64,000 nt of DNA from an uncultured Chlorobiaceae bacterium (GCA_903824295.1 CAIJWE010000051.1:1-64000), one strand, 5' to 3'. Shown: positions 25,800 through 36,753, counted from the stretch's first letter. Made by a program: numbers and translations. The notes: generated by a model not told the origin, from the letters alone.

Positions 25800-26891
25800 C
25801 TATACATTAAAACGAAAAACAATCACATCCCCATCCTTCACAATATACTCTTTTCCTTCCGAACGGAGCTTGCCTGCCACCTTGACCTTCTGTTCTGAAC
25901 CAAGTTCAATAAGGTCGCGGTAGCACATCACTTCAGCCCGGATAAACCCTTTTTCAAAATCAGAATGGATTGCCCCTGCCGCTTCAGGAGCAGCGGCTCC
26001 CTTGCGGATGGTCCAGGCATGGACCTCTTTTTCTCCAGCCGTAAAATAGGTCTGCAGGCCGAGCAGGTCATAGGCCGTTTTGATCAACCGGTCGAGGCCG
26101 GAGAGGTGCAGGCCGAGGCTTTCAAGAAATTCTGGCCTCTCCTCTTCAGGCAGTTCAGCAATCTCAGCCTCTGTTTTGGCGCTGATGATCAGCATTTTCG
26201 AGCCGGATGCCGCGGCGATTTCAGCAACCCTTTCGGTATAGCTGTTTCCGTCAGGAAGGTCGGTTTCGGCAACGTTTGCCGCAAAAAGAATTGGTTTTGA
26301 GGTAAGAAGGAAGAATTGTCGTGTAATTGCCTGCTCCTCGGCGGTTTCAATGATTTTGCGGACGGGAATGCCGTCACTGAGGCCGCTGATGATCTTTTCA
26401 GCCACTTCGAGCTGCAGCAAGAGCTCTTTTTCTTTGCGGGCGTTTTTTCTGAGCCGGTCGATCCTTTTTTCCATGCTGTCGAGATCGGCGAGCATGAGCT
26501 CAGTTTCAATGGTGATGATGTCGTCAGCCGGGTCGATTCTCCCTTCGACATGGATGATATTGTCGTCATCAAAACAGCGGACAACATGCACAATGGCATC
26601 AACCTCCCTGATATGGGAGAGGAACTGGTTTCCGAGTCCTTCACCCTTGCTCGCCCCTTTGACCAGCCCGGCGATATCGACAATTTCAAGGGTTGCCGGT
26701 ACAAGTGTCGGGGTTTTTACAACATCGGCAATCTGCTGCATCCGTTCGTCCGGCACAAGGACGGTGCCGACGTTTGGTTCTATGGTACAGAATGGGTAAT
26801 TGGCAGCTTCAGCCTGTTTTGCCGTTATGGCATTGAAAAGCGTAGACTTTCCGACGTTTGGCAATCCGACAATGCCGCAGCGAAGTGACAT
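25800..26891 (-). CDS. ychF: YchF/OLA1-type ribosome-associated ATPase
   Basis: This is a 363-residue Obg-related P-loop protein. The N-terminus [18 protein letters not shown] has the G1 loop and [14 protein letters not shown] the G3 region. The usual NKxD is replaced by NVAE, consistent with ATP rather than GTP use in this family. The coiled coil and the C-terminal TGS domain ([17 protein letters not shown]) complete it. An upstream in-frame start at 26939 adds 16 residues; the ATG at 26891 gives the exact family length and is preferred. Confidence 0.95.
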   Translation of the reverse strand: MSLRCGIVGLPNVGKSTLFNAITAKQAEAANYPFCTIEPNVGTVLVPDERMQQIADVVKTPTLVPATLEIVDIAGLVKGASKGEGLGNQFLSHIREVDAIVHVVRCFDDDNIIHVEGRIDPADDIITIETELMLADLDSMEKRIDRLRKNARKEKELLLQLEVAEKIISGLSDGIPVRKIIETAEEQAITRQFFLLTSKPILFAANVAETDLPDGNSYTERVAEIAAASGSKMLIISAKTEAEIAELPEEERPEFLESLGLHLSGLDRLIKTAYDLLGLQTYFTAGEKEVHAWTIRKGAAAPEAAGAIHSDFEKGFIRAEVMCYRDLIELGSEQKVKVAGKLRSEGKEYIVKDGDVIVFRFNV

Positions 26892-26997
26892 AAAAAAAAT
26901 ATTTGTTGAGTGAGAGGCCAATAACAATGGTTTTAACATGTAACCAATATGTTTGGAAAAAGCAAATATTTTTTATAAAATAGCAGGCTAAGACAAA

Positions 26998-27713
26998 ATG
27001 CCATTGTTTAACAGGAAACGGGAAAAAAACGTATCATTATTGCTCTTGACGGGCCGGCAGCATCCGGAAAAAGTACCACAGCACGGAGAGTCGCCGAGCG
27101 CCTTGGTTATATGTATATCGACACCGGTGCCATGTACCGGAGTGTGACCCTCAAGGCCCTCCAGCAGGGTATCATGGATAGTCTGCGCCATTCCCCCGAA
27201 CTTGTTTCCTCTTTGCTGCACGATATTACCATCCATTTTGACGGTGACCATGTTTTTCTTGATGGCTGTGATGTTACTGCCGAGATCAGGGAAAACCGGG
27301 TAAGCCGTGAGGTGAGCTTTATCAGTTCACTCAAGCCGGTGCGTGACAGGCTCAGGGAGATGCAGCAGGAGCTTGGGCGGCAGCGGGCTGTTGTTATGGA
27401 TGGGAGGGATATCGGTACCGTTGTTTTTCCCGATGCCGAACTCAAGATTTTTCTTGTGGCCGATGCTCGCGAAAGAGCAAAGCGGCGCTTTGCCGAATTG
27501 CTTGCCAAGTCTAAGGACAGTATGGAATTACCGAGTCTTGACACCCTTGAAGAGGAGATAAGGAGCAGAGACCGTGATGATGCCGAAAGGGAGCATGCTC
27601 CTTTGAAAAAACATGCAGAGGCACACGAAATTGATACAACAAATTTGACGATAGAGCGCCAGGTCGATATCGTATGTGACCTTGCGCGGAAAAAGGAAAC
27701 CGGGGCCGGTTGA
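26998..27713 (+). CDS. cmk: Cytidylate kinase, apparently expressed through a -1 frameshift (or carrying a one-base deletion)
   Basis: CMK phosphorylates CMP and dCMP. The conserved body is in the frame starting at 27030: [18 protein letters not shown] (P-loop), then [25 protein letters not shown] and RDRDDAERE. In that frame a TAA lies at 27009-27011 and no ATG, GTG or TTG exists before the P-loop; the first ATG (27111) would delete the nucleotide-binding site. The ATG at 26998 opens a different frame ([10 protein letters not shown]) that meets the kinase frame at A AAA AAC (27024-27030). A -1 shift there yields a normal 238-residue enzyme. Alternatives are RNA-polymerase slippage on A7, a non-AUG start, or a sequencing error. 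rpsA follows in the same direction. Confidence 0.85.
27024..27030 (+). promoter_or_regulatory. Candidate -1 slippery heptamer A AAA AAC in cmk
   Basis: In the frame of the ATG at 26998 the codons read GAA AAA AAC, so the heptamer fits X XXY YYZ exactly. After a -1 slip the next codon is CGT at 27030, in frame with the kinase. AGGA at 27013-27016 is an upstream Shine-Dalgarno-like element, and CCGG...CCGG around 27052-27066 could form a weak hairpin downstream. Confidence 0.55.
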
Positions 27714-27823
27714 TTGACTTCGGAAGGTATTTGCAGGACAATTGTTTCATTAACCCTAAAACCGCCAGGCCGATATCTCTCGCGGCCGGCAGGCTAACTT
27801 ACACGAGAGGAAGGAAAAAATTA

Positions 27824-29599
27824 ATGGCAGAAGCATTCACACAGGAAAAAAAGGTCAAGGAAAGGCCAGCAAGAAAAAAACTCAAATTTTTTGCGCATTA
27901 CGAGCCCGCTGAACTTGCATTGATGGAGCAGCTTTATTCAAGCACCCTCAATGAAATCACCGAAGATGAGATCATCAAAGGACGCATCGTTTCGATATCC
28001 AACAAGGATGTCACCATTGATGTCGGCTTCAAATCGGAAGGTATTGTTTCGCTGCTTGAATTCAGGGCTGAAGATGAGGTCAAGGTCGGTGATGATGTTG
28101 AAGTCTATCTTGAGAACATCGAAGACAAGATGGGGCAGCTCATTCTTTCAAAGAAGAAAGCTGACGTTCTGAGAATCTGGGATCGTATCTATGATTCAAT
28201 CGAAAACGATACCATCATCAATGGCAAGATTATCAATCGTGTCAAGGGTGGTATGACGGTCTCCCTTTCCGGTGTCGAAGCCTTCCTTCCCGGCTCGCAG
28301 ATTGATGTCAAGCCGGTTCGTGATTTCGACGCACTTGTCGGTCAGACCATGGACTTCAGGGTTGTCAAAATCAATCCGGTTACACAGAATATTGTCGTCA
28401 GCCATAAAGTTATTCTCGAAGAGGCCTATGCTGCCCGCCGTGAAGAGATGCTTGCCAACATCAAGGTAGGCATGGTTCTTGAGGGTACAGTCAAGAACAT
28501 TACCGACTTCGGTATTTTCGTCGATCTTGGCGGTCTTGATGGTCTGGTGCACATCACCGACATCACCTGGGGCAGAATCAACCATCCTTCCGAGGTTGTT
28601 GATCTTGACCAGCCGATCAAGGTTGTTGTTGTCGGCTTTGACGAGAACACCAAGAGAGTCTCACTTGGCATGAAGCAGCTTGAGTCTCACCCTTGGGAAA
28701 ATATCGAAATCAAATATCCTGTCAGCTCGAAAGCACAGGGCCGCGTTGTCTCCATTACCGATTACGGCGCTTTTGTCGAAATCGAGAAGGGCATCGAGGG
28801 GCTTGTCCACATCTCAGAGATGAGCTGGACACAGCACATCAAGCATCCGGGTCAGTTTGTCACCCTGGGTCAGGAGGTCGAATGTGTGATCCTCAATATC
28901 GACAAGGATCATACCAAGCTCTCCCTCTCCATGAAGCGTGTGAATGAGGATCCATGGATTGCCCTCTCTGAAAAATATGTTGAAGGCTCCCTCCACAAGG
29001 GCAGTGTCAGCAATATCACCGATTTTGGTGTCTTTGTTGAGCTCGAACCCGGTGTTGACGGTCTGGTTCACATTTCTGACCTTTCATGGACCAAGAAAAT
29101 CCGCCATCCAAGTGAGCTGGTCAAAAAGAACCAGGAGCTGGAAGTCAAGGTTCTCAAGTTTGACGTCCATGCCCGCCGTATCGCTCTTGGCCACAAACAG
29201 ATCAACCAGGATCCCTGGGACGAGTTTGAACAGAAGTATGCCGTAGGTGCGGAAACTCCTGGAGAGATTTCACAGATCATCGAGAAGGGCGTCATTGTCA
29301 TTCTGCCTGGTGATGTTGACGGTTTTGTGCCGGTATCACATCTGCTTCAGGGCGGAGTAAAAGATATCCATTCATCGTTCAGCATCGGCGATGCACTGCC
29401 GCTGCGCGTCATTGAATTCGACAAGGAGAACAAGCGCATCATTCTCTCAGCTCTTGAATATTTCAAGGACAAGAACAAGGAAGAGATCGAAGCCTACCTG
29501 GCAGCTCATCCCAATGAGAAGAAGGAGATTGAGGCGGCTACGGCTGAACTCGAACCTCCGGTCAAATCCTCCGACAAAAAAGTGAGTGAGAGGGTGTAG
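27824..29599 (+). CDS. rpsA: 30S ribosomal protein S1
   Basis: This is a 591-residue protein with six S1 RNA-binding repeats. The repeats are recognisable by [38 protein letters not shown] and [10 protein letters not shown], plus a last, more divergent repeat near [10 protein letters not shown]. It binds mRNA for translation initiation. The ATG at 27824 is preceded by GAGAGGAAGG; an upstream in-frame start at 27710 lies inside the end of cmk and lacks support. The cmk-rpsA order is widely conserved in bacteria. A strong bidirectional hairpin follows. Confidence 0.96.
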   Translation: MAEAFTQEKKVKERPARKKLKFFAHYEPAELALMEQLYSSTLNEITEDEIIKGRIVSISNKDVTIDVGFKSEGIVSLLEFRAEDEVKVGDDVEVYLENIEDKMGQLILSKKKADVLRIWDRIYDSIENDTIINGKIINRVKGGMTVSLSGVEAFLPGSQIDVKPVRDFDALVGQTMDFRVVKINPVTQNIVVSHKVILEEAYAARREEMLANIKVGMVLEGTVKNITDFGIFVDLGGLDGLVHITDITWGRINHPSEVVDLDQPIKVVVVGFDENTKRVSLGMKQLESHPWENIEIKYPVSSKAQGRVVSITDYGAFVEIEKGIEGLVHISEMSWTQHIKHPGQFVTLGQEVECVILNIDKDHTKLSLSMKRVNEDPWIALSEKYVEGSLHKGSVSNITDFGVFVELEPGVDGLVHISDLSWTKKIRHPSELVKKNQELEVKVLKFDVHARRIALGHKQINQDPWDEFEQKYAVGAETPGEISQIIEKGVIVILPGDVDGFVPVSHLLQGGVKDIHSSFSIGDALPLRVIEFDKENKRIILSALEYFKDKNKEEIEAYLAAHPNEKKEIEAATAELEPPVKSSDKKVSERV

Positions 29600-29637
29600 A
29601 ATAAAGAACTCTCTCTCTCTGGTTACACGCAGTAATG

Positions 29638-29672
29638 AAAAAGCCTTCTCTTTATCAGGGAAGGCTTTTTTT
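29638..29672. terminator. Bidirectional terminator between rpsA and era
   Basis: AAAAAGCCTTC and GAAGGCTTTTT form a GC-rich stem flanked by A- and T-tracts. It sits between the convergent rpsA and era genes. Confidence 0.88.
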
Positions 29673-29674
29673 GT

Positions 29675-30592
29675 TCAGTAACCGTAACTTTTCAGCAGGT
29701 TGTTTTTCTTTCGCCAGTCCGGCCTCACCTTGATGAAGAGTTCAAGAAAGACGGGACGCCCAAGCATCTCTTCAATATCTTTGCGAGCCGTCTGGCCAAG
29801 CTTTTTCAGGGCAGCACCCTTGCTTCCGATCAAAATTTGTTTTTGAGTATCACGCTCAACAATCACTGAGCAGCGGATCAGATCCTTTCTTGTCGGATCG
29901 TTTTCGTGCTGTTCCTTGAACTCGTCAATGACCACTTCGGTAGAGTAGGGTACCTCACGGCCATAGAGCAGAAATATTTTTTCGCGTATGATTTCACTCA
30001 CAAAAAAGCGTTCCGGAGCAGTACTGAGTGTATCTTCGGGATAGAGTGGATAGTTGAGAGGAAGGAACGGACGGATGGCATCAATGAGCTCGGGGAGGTT
30101 GCTCCCCTTCAGCGCTGAAACGGAAAGAACCGTCGCAGGGTTCCAGGTTTTTCTGACAAACTCTTCGGCCTGCTGTTGACGCTCTGGGGTGACAAGATCG
30201 CACTTGTTGAGCACGGCAATAACCGGTTTTCCTGCTGGTTTCAACCACTCACCGAAGAGCTCTTCGGCGAAGGGGCGGTCAAAAAAATCTTTTTTGCCCG
30301 AGTAGGGCAGAAGTGCAATGACGACATCAGCATCCTTGAGAGTATCGCGGATAACTCCAAGCATCGATTCATGAAGTTTCTGCTGTGGCTTCATGATACC
30401 CGGCGTATCGAGAAAGATAATCTGGCACTTGTCGTTATGATAGATGCCGGTAATTTTTTTTCTCGTAGTTTGCGGCTTATGTGTTACAATAGAGAGCTTG
30501 TAGTCGAGCAGTTCGTTAAGCAGGGTTGACTTGCCTGCATTGGGCGGTCCGATAATAATCGCGAAACCGCAGGAAAAAGGAGAGGATGCCAT
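29675..30592 (-). CDS. era: GTPase Era
   Basis: This is a 305-residue ribosome-assembly GTPase. G1 is [10 protein letters not shown]3 is DTPGIM and G4 is NKCD. A C-terminal KH domain follows, with [16 protein letters not shown] and the terminal [15 protein letters not shown]. It binds the 3' end of 16S rRNA. The start at 30592 ([10 protein letters not shown]) fits the family length; 30643 would add 17 residues. It is divergent from rodA with about 105 bases between. Confidence 0.95.
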   Translation of the reverse strand: MASSPFSCGFAIIIGPPNAGKSTLLNELLDYKLSIVTHKPQTTRKKITGIYHNDKCQIIFLDTPGIMKPQQKLHESMLGVIRDTLKDADVVIALLPYSGKKDFFDRPFAEELFGEWLKPAGKPVIAVLNKCDLVTPERQQQAEEFVRKTWNPATVLSVSALKGSNLPELIDAIRPFLPLNYPLYPEDTLSTAPERFFVSEIIREKIFLLYGREVPYSTEVVIDEFKEQHENDPTRKDLIRCSVIVERDTQKQILIGSKGAALKKLGQTARKDIEEMLGRPVFLELFIKVRPDWRKKNNLLKSYGY

Positions 30593-30697
30593 GGAACTTT
30601 TTTGTGAAAGGTTCAGTCTGTTCATACAAATACAGTACCTCACTATACTAAATTAAGCTCTCTCATGATAATGAAAAAGGGGTAACTCACTACTCGA

Positions 30698-31936
30698 ATG
30701 GAAAAACAATCCAGTCACGATCGGTGGCTTCTGGTTTCGACAGCAGGACTTCTTGTATTCGGACTGATGGCCATCTACAGCGCAACCAATGGAACCGGTG
30801 ACACAACACTCTTTTACCGCCAGTTGGCCTGGGCTTGTTTTGGCCTTGTTGCGCTGGTGTTTGTCTCCTATAATGATGTTCGTTTTATCAAAGATAACGC
30901 CTATATCTTTTACGCGATCGGGGTTCTGCTCCTTGTGGCTGTGCTGATATTTGGTAAAAAAATAGCGGGACAGACCAGTTGGATGAAAATTGGATGGTTC
31001 AGTTTTCAGCCGTCCGAAATAGCCAAGATAGCCACCATTATCGCCTTGGCACGATTTCTTGCCGATGATGAAACGGATATCCGTTCAATAAAGCATCTGC
31101 TGGTTACCCTGGCGATTCCATTTATCCCCGTTCTGCTCATCATGCTGCAGCCGGATATGGGTACCATGCTGACCTTTTTGCCATTGATCGTCACGATGCT
31201 TCTTATGGCAGGTTTTGATATCTACTTGCTTATGCTGATTGTTTTCCCGATCACGCTCGTCATCTCCGGTTTTTTTAATATGTATTTTATTATTACTCTG
31301 GCACTGATATTGATGATCCTGCTGATTGTCCAGCATAAGAAATTAAAATTTCATCAACTCATTGTTATCGGCTCAGCTCTTGCTGCAAGCATTTTTACCC
31401 ACCGTTTTGCCAGTGAAATTCTCAAGCCGCATCAGCTCAAAAGGATTCAGACCTTTATTGATCCCATGTCGGATCCCCGGGGAGCAGGATACAATGCACT
31501 CCAGGCTAAAATAGCCATAAGCTCGGGTGGCTTTTTTGGAAAAGGTTTTCTTCAAGGAACGCAGACCCAACTGCGTTTTATTCCTGCCCAGTGGACTGAT
31601 TTTATTTTTTGTGTTATTGCCGAAGAGTTCGGTTTTTTGGGTGCAGCCATCTTGATTGCGCTTTACCTCACACTGATTCTCAGAATCATCTGGGCGATTT
31701 ATGCGATAAACAACAAATTTGTCGATCTGACACTTTCAGGATATGCCTCTCTGCTCTTTATCCATGTTTTTGTCAATATTGGCATGACACTTGGCATTAT
31801 TCCCGTTATTGGTGTGCCTTTGCCGTTTGTCTCTTATGGTGGCTCTTCCCTGGTAGGCAACATGATTATGGTTGGATTGGCGATGAATTTTTATCGCAAC
31901 AGGAGAAGTCTCGGCTATTCGGGGAGATTGGAGTAA
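30698..31936 (+). CDS. rodA: Rod-shape-determining SEDS peptidoglycan polymerase RodA
   Basis: This is a 412-residue integral membrane protein of the SEDS family with about ten helices. It starts with the characteristic [13 protein letters not shown] and has [14 protein letters not shown], then [12 protein letters not shown], the central [19 protein letters not shown] and the terminal [17 protein letters not shown]. RodA polymerises glycan strands during cell elongation with a class B PBP, which is not in this window. FtsW would be the alternative; absence of division genes and the short C-terminus favour RodA. mtaB follows 39 bases downstream. Confidence 0.93.
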   Translation: MEKQSSHDRWLLVSTAGLLVFGLMAIYSATNGTGDTTLFYRQLAWACFGLVALVFVSYNDVRFIKDNAYIFYAIGVLLLVAVLIFGKKIAGQTSWMKIGWFSFQPSEIAKIATIIALARFLADDETDIRSIKHLLVTLAIPFIPVLLIMLQPDMGTMLTFLPLIVTMLLMAGFDIYLLMLIVFPITLVISGFFNMYFIITLALILMILLIVQHKKLKFHQLIVIGSALAASIFTHRFASEILKPHQLKRIQTFIDPMSDPRGAGYNALQAKIAISSGGFFGKGFLQGTQTQLRFIPAQWTDFIFCVIAEEFGFLGAAILIALYLTLILRIIWAIYAINNKFVDLTLSGYASLLFIHVFVNIGMTLGIIPVIGVPLPFVSYGGSSLVGNMIMVGLAMNFYRNRRSLGYSGRLE

Positions 31937-31975
31937 ACGGTTTCCGTTTTGCCAGTGACGGAAAAAAAGAGGACT

Positions 31976-33337
31976 ATGAAAAAACAGACAGATAAAACAG
32001 TTGCGGCTGTAACGCTTGGATGTAAACTGAACTATTCGGAAACATCCGCTATTCTTGATGATCTCTGCAAAGAGGGATGGCAACTGTCATCAATTGAGGA
32101 TGGGGCGGATCTTATTGTGATTCATACCTGCGCAGTCACAAAACAGGCTGAACAGAAATGCCGTCAGAAAATCAGAGGGATTATCAAAAAACATCCAGCG
32201 AGCCGGATAGCGGTTATTGGCTGTTATTCCCAGTTCAATCCAGAGGCGCTCTCTGCAATAGACGGCATCGACGCCATACTTGGCAGCAACGATAAATTTG
32301 ATATACAGTCGTATCATGACGTTACACTTGGCACGATACCGCGTCCTCTTGTCAAGGTCACTCCGGCAGGTACACTTGAGAAAATTTATCCCGGATATTC
32401 ACTTCATGCAGCAGAACGTGCAGACCGAACCCGTGCGTTTTTGAAAATTCAGGATGGCTGTGATTACGGGTGCTCCTACTGTGCGATTCCTCTTTTCAGA
32501 GGCCGATCGCGCTCAATTTCTGCCGCAACTCTTGTCGAGCAAGCCCATCTCCTTGCATTGTCCGGTTACAGGGAGATTGTGCTTACCGGTGTCAATACGG
32601 GCGATTATCGCTCTGGCGATCTCAAGCTGTGTGATCTTTTACGCAAGCTCGAAGAGGTCAGTGTCAGTCGTATCCGTATCAGTTCTATAGAGCCTGATAT
32701 TGTTGACCATGAGCTGATTTCGCTTGTTGCGGAATCAAATATCATCGCACCCCATTTTCATATTCCCCTTCAAAGTGGCTCCGACACGATCCTCCGCGCC
32801 ATGCGCCGCCGTTATAATACCGCCTTGTACCGCGACAGGGTACTGCAATCGGTTCAGCGCATTGCGGATTGTGCCATCGGCGCTGATGTGATTGTCGGTT
32901 ATCCTGGTGAAACAGAGGAGGATTTTCTTCTTATGTACCGTTTTCTTGAGGAACTTCCCCTCGCCTCTCTTCATGTGTTCAGTTGTTCAGTCCGGCCAGG
33001 CACCTTGCTTGCCCGTCAGATTGCAATCGGGGAGCGCAAGCCTGTTGACCCGGTAGAGATCAAGCGTCGCTACAGGGAGCTGAGCGAGCTTGGATTGAGG
33101 CTTGAAGCCCGTTTCAAGGAACGCTCTATCGGAAAAGAGTGCATGGTGCTGTTTGAGCGCACAAAGCCTGCCGGAAAGGGTCTGCAGCAATGCAGCGGCT
33201 ATACGCGCAACTATCTCCGGGTCACGGTTGCCTGTGCTGACATCCAGCAGCAACAAGCCCTCACGGGCAAGGAATTGCCGGTCTTGATAGACTCTCTGGA
33301 CAAGGATTTGAATTTAAAAGGGATCGTGCTATCTTGA
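31976..33337 (+). CDS. mtaB: tRNA t6A37 methylthiotransferase MtaB
   Basis: This is a 453-residue radical-SAM methylthiotransferase that makes ms2t6A at position 37 of ANN-decoding tRNAs. The N-terminal Fe-S domain has LGCKLNYSET, HTCAVT and the later GCYSQ. The radical-SAM cysteines are in DGCDYGCSYCAIP, and a TRAM-like domain ends the protein. HTCAVTKQAEQK is typical of MtaB rather than MiaB or RimO. The ATG at 31976 follows AGAGG; a TTG at 31949 is the only longer alternative. apt lies 50 bases downstream. Confidence 0.92.
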   Translation: MKKQTDKTVAAVTLGCKLNYSETSAILDDLCKEGWQLSSIEDGADLIVIHTCAVTKQAEQKCRQKIRGIIKKHPASRIAVIGCYSQFNPEALSAIDGIDAILGSNDKFDIQSYHDVTLGTIPRPLVKVTPAGTLEKIYPGYSLHAAERADRTRAFLKIQDGCDYGCSYCAIPLFRGRSRSISAATLVEQAHLLALSGYREIVLTGVNTGDYRSGDLKLCDLLRKLEEVSVSRIRISSIEPDIVDHELISLVAESNIIAPHFHIPLQSGSDTILRAMRRRYNTALYRDRVLQSVQRIADCAIGADVIVGYPGETEEDFLLMYRFLEELPLASLHVFSCSVRPGTLLARQIAIGERKPVDPVEIKRRYRELSELGLRLEARFKERSIGKECMVLFERTKPAGKGLQQCSGYTRNYLRVTVACADIQQQQALTGKELPVLIDSLDKDLNLKGIVLS

Positions 33338-33387
33338 ATTTCAGGACGACCCTTATCTCATCTTATCAACGAAATCATTGTCTATCC

Positions 33388-33921
33388 ATGCCCATTAAAT
33401 CCCGTATCCGTTCGATTCCCGATTATCCAAAAAAAGGGATTCTTTTTCGTGATATTACCACACTCATCAAAGATCCAGTAGGCTTCAGGCTGGTTATTGA
33501 CAGTCTGACACAGCACTATTTGCAAGAGGGAATGGATTTTGATGTGATTGTCGGTATTGAGGCAAGAGGATTTATTATCGGAGGCGCACTCTCCTATACA
33601 CTCGGCAAAGGGTTTGTTCCCGTCAGAAAGCCGGGAAAATTGCCGGCAGACGTTGTTTCGCAGGAATACCAGCTTGAGTACGGAAGTGACAAGATCGAGA
33701 TTCACGTTGACGCACTTGTTGCCGGCCAAAAGGTACTTCTTGTTGACGATCTGCTTGCAACCGGCGGCACGGCTCTTGCTGCCGCAGCCCTCGTTGAAAA
33801 AGTAGGAGGAATTGTTGCCGAGATGGCTTTCATTGTGAACCTGCCCGATATCGGAGGTGAGAGAAAACTTCTCGAAAAGGGATATCGCGTGCACTCACTT
33901 ACCGACTTTGAAGGGGAGTAA
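33388..33921 (+). CDS. apt: Adenine phosphoribosyltransferase
   Basis: This is a 177-residue purine-salvage enzyme converting adenine and PRPP to AMP. SRIRSIPDYPKKGILFRDIT is the usual N-terminus. The dinucleotide segment GIEARGFIIGGAL and the PRPP loop VLLVDDLLATGGTALAA are intact. The start at 33388 matches the family length; a frame extending back to 33334 overlaps the end of mtaB and is not needed. Confidence 0.95.
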   Translation: MPIKSRIRSIPDYPKKGILFRDITTLIKDPVGFRLVIDSLTQHYLQEGMDFDVIVGIEARGFIIGGALSYTLGKGFVPVRKPGKLPADVVSQEYQLEYGSDKIEIHVDALVAGQKVLLVDDLLATGGTALAAAALVEKVGGIVAEMAFIVNLPDIGGERKLLEKGYRVHSLTDFEGE

Positions 33922-33970
33922 CCAGCAGCTCCTGCGTAACAAAGCCCTGTTTTCAGCATAACAGCACATG

Positions 33971-33998
33971 AACGGCAGCTCCGGCTGCCGTTTATCTT
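33971..33998 (+). terminator. Rho-independent terminator of the rodA-mtaB-apt unit
   Basis: AACGGCAGC (33971-33979) and GCTGCCGTT (33984-33992) form a 9-bp stem with a TCCG tetraloop, followed by a T-rich stretch. Confidence 0.7.
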
Positions 33999-34037
33999 TT
34001 ACAGGCCCCCTCGTTCACCATTCGCACTTCCGGGCAT

Positions 34038-34346
34038 CTATTCGCTATCGACTTTCAGGCTTTCACTCACTGCGTGTTTGAACTCCTTGGAAATTTTGAA
34101 TGTCGGTACATTTTTAGGCTCGACGCTCACTTTTTCGCCGGTTCGCGGATTTCTTGCCTGACGGAAATTCTTATGCCGGATATTGAACGAGCCAAACCCC
34201 CTGATCTCAATACGCTTTCCGGTTTTCAGTGAATCGATGATGCTTTCAAAAAGGCAGTCAACCACCGACTCAGTTTCATTTTTTGTCAGGCCTGTTCGGT
34301 GAGCGATAACATTGACAAGGTCAGCTTTTGTGGTTGTTTTTCCCAT
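34038..34346 (-). CDS. HU/IHF-family DNA-binding protein
   Basis: This is a 102-residue nucleoid protein: TKADLVNVIAHRTGLTK, GKRIEIRGFGSFNIR and the beta-arm core RNPRTGEKV. The extra acidic C-terminus (SESLKVDSE) is short. Whether it works as an HU homodimer or IHF-like partner cannot be decided from sequence. It lies immediately downstream of the half-size TauE gene on the same strand. Confidence 0.92.
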   Translation of the reverse strand: MGKTTTKADLVNVIAHRTGLTKNETESVVDCLFESIIDSLKTGKRIEIRGFGSFNIRHKNFRQARNPRTGEKVSVEPKNVPTFKISKEFKHAVSESLKVDSE

Positions 34347-34382
34347 GGTAAGAAATGGCTTAGGTTGTTCTGAAGTATATAC

Positions 34383-34757
34383 TTATTTGAACCAAAGATG
34401 AAGAGCGACAATTCCCATAAAAACAGCAAAAGCTTTACGAAGCATCTCACTCGACAGATGTGTGGCAATTTTTGCTCCAAAATAGGCTCCCACAAAAAGC
34501 CCGGCGGCAATGACAAGACCAATCCAGATGTTCTCCGCAGAAATTTTTCCGGCGCGATAATACTCCAATACACCCAGAAAGCCTACCGGCAGAAGCAGTG
34601 CCATCAGCGATGTTGCAATGGCGCTCTGCTGCGTCATCCCGAAGAGCAGTGCCAGAGCAGGAACAATAATAATGCCTCCACCAACACCGAACAGACCTGA
34701 CAAAAGGCCAGCCGAAACGCCGACAACAAGCAATCCAATGAGCTGGACGGGATTCAT
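34383..34757 (-). CDS. Half-size TauE/SafE-family membrane protein
   Basis: This is a 124-residue protein with four hydrophobic helices and the TauE/SafE signature GLLSGLFGVGGGIIIVPAL. Full-length family members have two such halves and about 250 residues; this one corresponds to a single half and ends cleanly at LHLWFK. It may act as a homodimer, as small family members do, in sulfite, sulfonate or other anion export. The start at 34757 avoids overlap with ftsH, whose stop is at 34771; a start at 34805 would overlap. Substrate unknown. Confidence 0.8.
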   Translation of the reverse strand: MNPVQLIGLLVVGVSAGLLSGLFGVGGGIIIVPALALLFGMTQQSAIATSLMALLLPVGFLGVLEYYRAGKISAENIWIGLVIAAGLFVGAYFGAKIATHLSSEMLRKAFAVFMGIVALHLWFK

Positions 34758-34770
34758 GCTGATATCCCGG

Positions 34771-36753
34771 TCATGCTGTCGAAGAAGTTGGAGCCGCCTG
34801 ATCATGCTCTGTAATCTCCTTTATCTCCGTTGCGTTGAGTGACTCTTTTTCGATAAGTATTTCGGCAAGGCGATGCAGCACGTCGCTTTTTTGTGTGAGA
34901 ATGGTTTTTGCATTTTCCATACATGCCATAATAATGCGGCGAACCTCAACATCAATCTGAAGGGCCGTCTCCTCACTGTACTCGCGAATATGGGAGTAAT
35001 CCTTTCCAAGAAATACCTCCTTGTGGCTGTCGCCATAGTTGATCGGGCCGAGTGTTTCACTCATTCCCCATTGCCGCACCATTCGTCGTGCCAGATCGGT
35101 AGCCTTTTCAATATCGTTTGCTGCGCCGGTACTTATCTCACTGAACACAAGCTCCTCGGCAACCCTGCCACCCAGTGCATAGGTAATCATGGCAAGCAGA
35201 TACTCCCTGTTATGGGTATAGCGATCCTCAAGCGGCAGGTAGGCGGTAAGCCCGAGACTCCGTCCCCTTGGAATAATAGTCACCTTGTGGATCGGATCTG
35301 ACCCTTTGGTAAAGATTGAAACCAGCACATGACCAGCTTCGTGATAGGCCGTCAGCCGTTTCTGCTCATCGGAAATAAACATGCTTTTTCTTTCAGGGCC
35401 CATCAATATCTTGTCGCGCGCCTGCTCAAAATTCATGGCGGTAATAAGCTCCTGCTCATTGCGTGCCGCAAGCAGTGCCGCTTCATTGACCAGATTAGCC
35501 AGGTCAGCACCGGAGAATCCAGGAGAGCTTTTTGCAAGCACATTGATATCGACATTACCGTCAAGGGGAGTCTTTCTCGTATGGATTTTCAGAATTGCCT
35601 CGCGTCCGCGGATATCAGGTTTGTCGATCGTGATCTGGCGGTCAAAACGTCCCGGTCGCAGCAACGCCGAATCAAGCACATCAGGGCGGTTTGTTGCCGC
35701 AATCAGAATCACATTCTCGTTAGTGGTAAATCCATCCATTTCAACAAGCAGTTGGTTCAGTGTCTGCTCCCGCTCATCATGTCCGCCACCAAGTCCAGCA
35801 CCACGGCTTCGTCCGACCGCGTCAATTTCATCAATAAAGACAATACAGGGTGAATTTTTCTTGGCCTGTTCAAAAAGATCCCGCACCCTTGCCGCACCCA
35901 CGCCGACAAACATTTCAACAAAATCCGCACCTGAAATAGAGAAAAACGGAACCTTTGCCTCTCCTGCGATGGCTTTGGCAAGCAGGGTTTTGCCTGTACC
36001 TGGAGGCCCGAGAAGCAGCACTCCTTTTGGAATTTTTCCGCCGATTTTCTGGAATTTTTCCGGATTCGTGAGAAACTCTACCGTTTCCTGCAACTCCTCA
36101 ACCGCCTCATCAACACCAGCCACATCCTTGAACGTTATTGTAACCTCAAATTCGCTCACCATCTTGGCGCGACTTTTACCGAAGCTGAAAATATTTTTTT
36201 GCTGGCTTCCATTTTGGCTGCCCATTCGCCTGACCAGAAAAAAATAGAGGAGACCAAAAATAATCCATGGGGCGAAAAGCACAAAAAAAGTGTTCAGGCC
36301 GCTTGTACCATCCTCAATCTTGAGCTGTATACCCTTTTCTGCCAGGAGGTCTGCCTGCTCCATGCTGAACGAGGGCAGCCTCACCGCAAAGTGATCACCC
36401 TGCACGCTTGTTTTATTGATCAACTGCAGTTGGGTCGAGGCGTTAAGCGTTCCGTTCAGGATTGCTGATTTATCTTCAAGCGTTTTCACCCTCACCTCGG
36501 TAACGAGGTTTCTCGAAAGAATGGATTTATAGGCGTTATAGGTAATTTCAGGATTCTCGGCTCCGGCAAAAAATCGCTGAAACATAAAAAGCATAAAGAG
36601 CCCCGCCATCAGAAAAACAAGAAAACCGGGAAACTTGCCCTGCGGGCTCCCGCCTCCCTGAAACCATCCAGAGTTACGCTCCTCTTCATTCACCGGTTTG
36701 AATTTATTACGGGAAGCATCTTTTCCTGACTTCTTTACGGGATTTTCAGGCAT
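34771..36753 (-). CDS. ftsH: ATP-dependent zinc metalloprotease FtsH
   Basis: This is a 660-residue membrane-bound AAA protease. Membrane helices lie at about 43-62 and 154-173 around a periplasmic domain. Walker A GPPGTGKT is at 249-256 and Walker B FIDEID at 306-311. The zinc site HEAGH is at 471-475. It degrades unstable membrane and regulatory proteins. The basic N-terminus ([13 protein letters not shown]) is longer than in E. coli. A start at 36831 would add a spurious hydrophobic leader; the ATG at 36753 is preferred. The half-size TauE gene follows closely. Confidence 0.96.
   Translation of the reverse strand: MPENPVKKSGKDASRNKFKPVNEEERNSGWFQGGGSPQGKFPGFLVFLMAGLFMLFMFQRFFAGAENPEITYNAYKSILSRNLVTEVRVKTLEDKSAILNGTLNASTQLQLINKTSVQGDHFAVRLPSFSMEQADLLAEKGIQLKIEDGTSGLNTFFVLFAPWIIFGLLYFFLVRRMGSQNGSQQKNIFSFGKSRAKMVSEFEVTITFKDVAGVDEAVEELQETVEFLTNPEKFQKIGGKIPKGVLLLGPPGTGKTLLAKAIAGEAKVPFFSISGADFVEMFVGVGAARVRDLFEQAKKNSPCIVFIDEIDAVGRSRGAGLGGGHDEREQTLNQLLVEMDGFTTNENVILIAATNRPDVLDSALLRPGRFDRQITIDKPDIRGREAILKIHTRKTPLDGNVDINVLAKSSPGFSGADLANLVNEAALLAARNEQELITAMNFEQARDKILMGPERKSMFISDEQKRLTAYHEAGHVLVSIFTKGSDPIHKVTIIPRGRSLGLTAYLPLEDRYTHNREYLLAMITYALGGRVAEELVFSEISTGAANDIEKATDLARRMVRQWGMSETLGPINYGDSHKEVFLGKDYSHIREYSEETALQIDVEVRRIIMACMENAKTILTQKSDVLHRLAEILIEKESLNATEIKEITEHDQAAPTSSTA

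Noticed and set aside
34383..34757. Half-size TauE as a frameshifted full-length gene
   Set aside because: No remaining half was seen on either side: HU and ftsH follow immediately, and the ends are clean.
35381..36247. 288-codon open frame opposite ftsH
   Set aside because: Ser/Arg-rich antisense shadow of a conserved gene; no start signal or recognisable domain.
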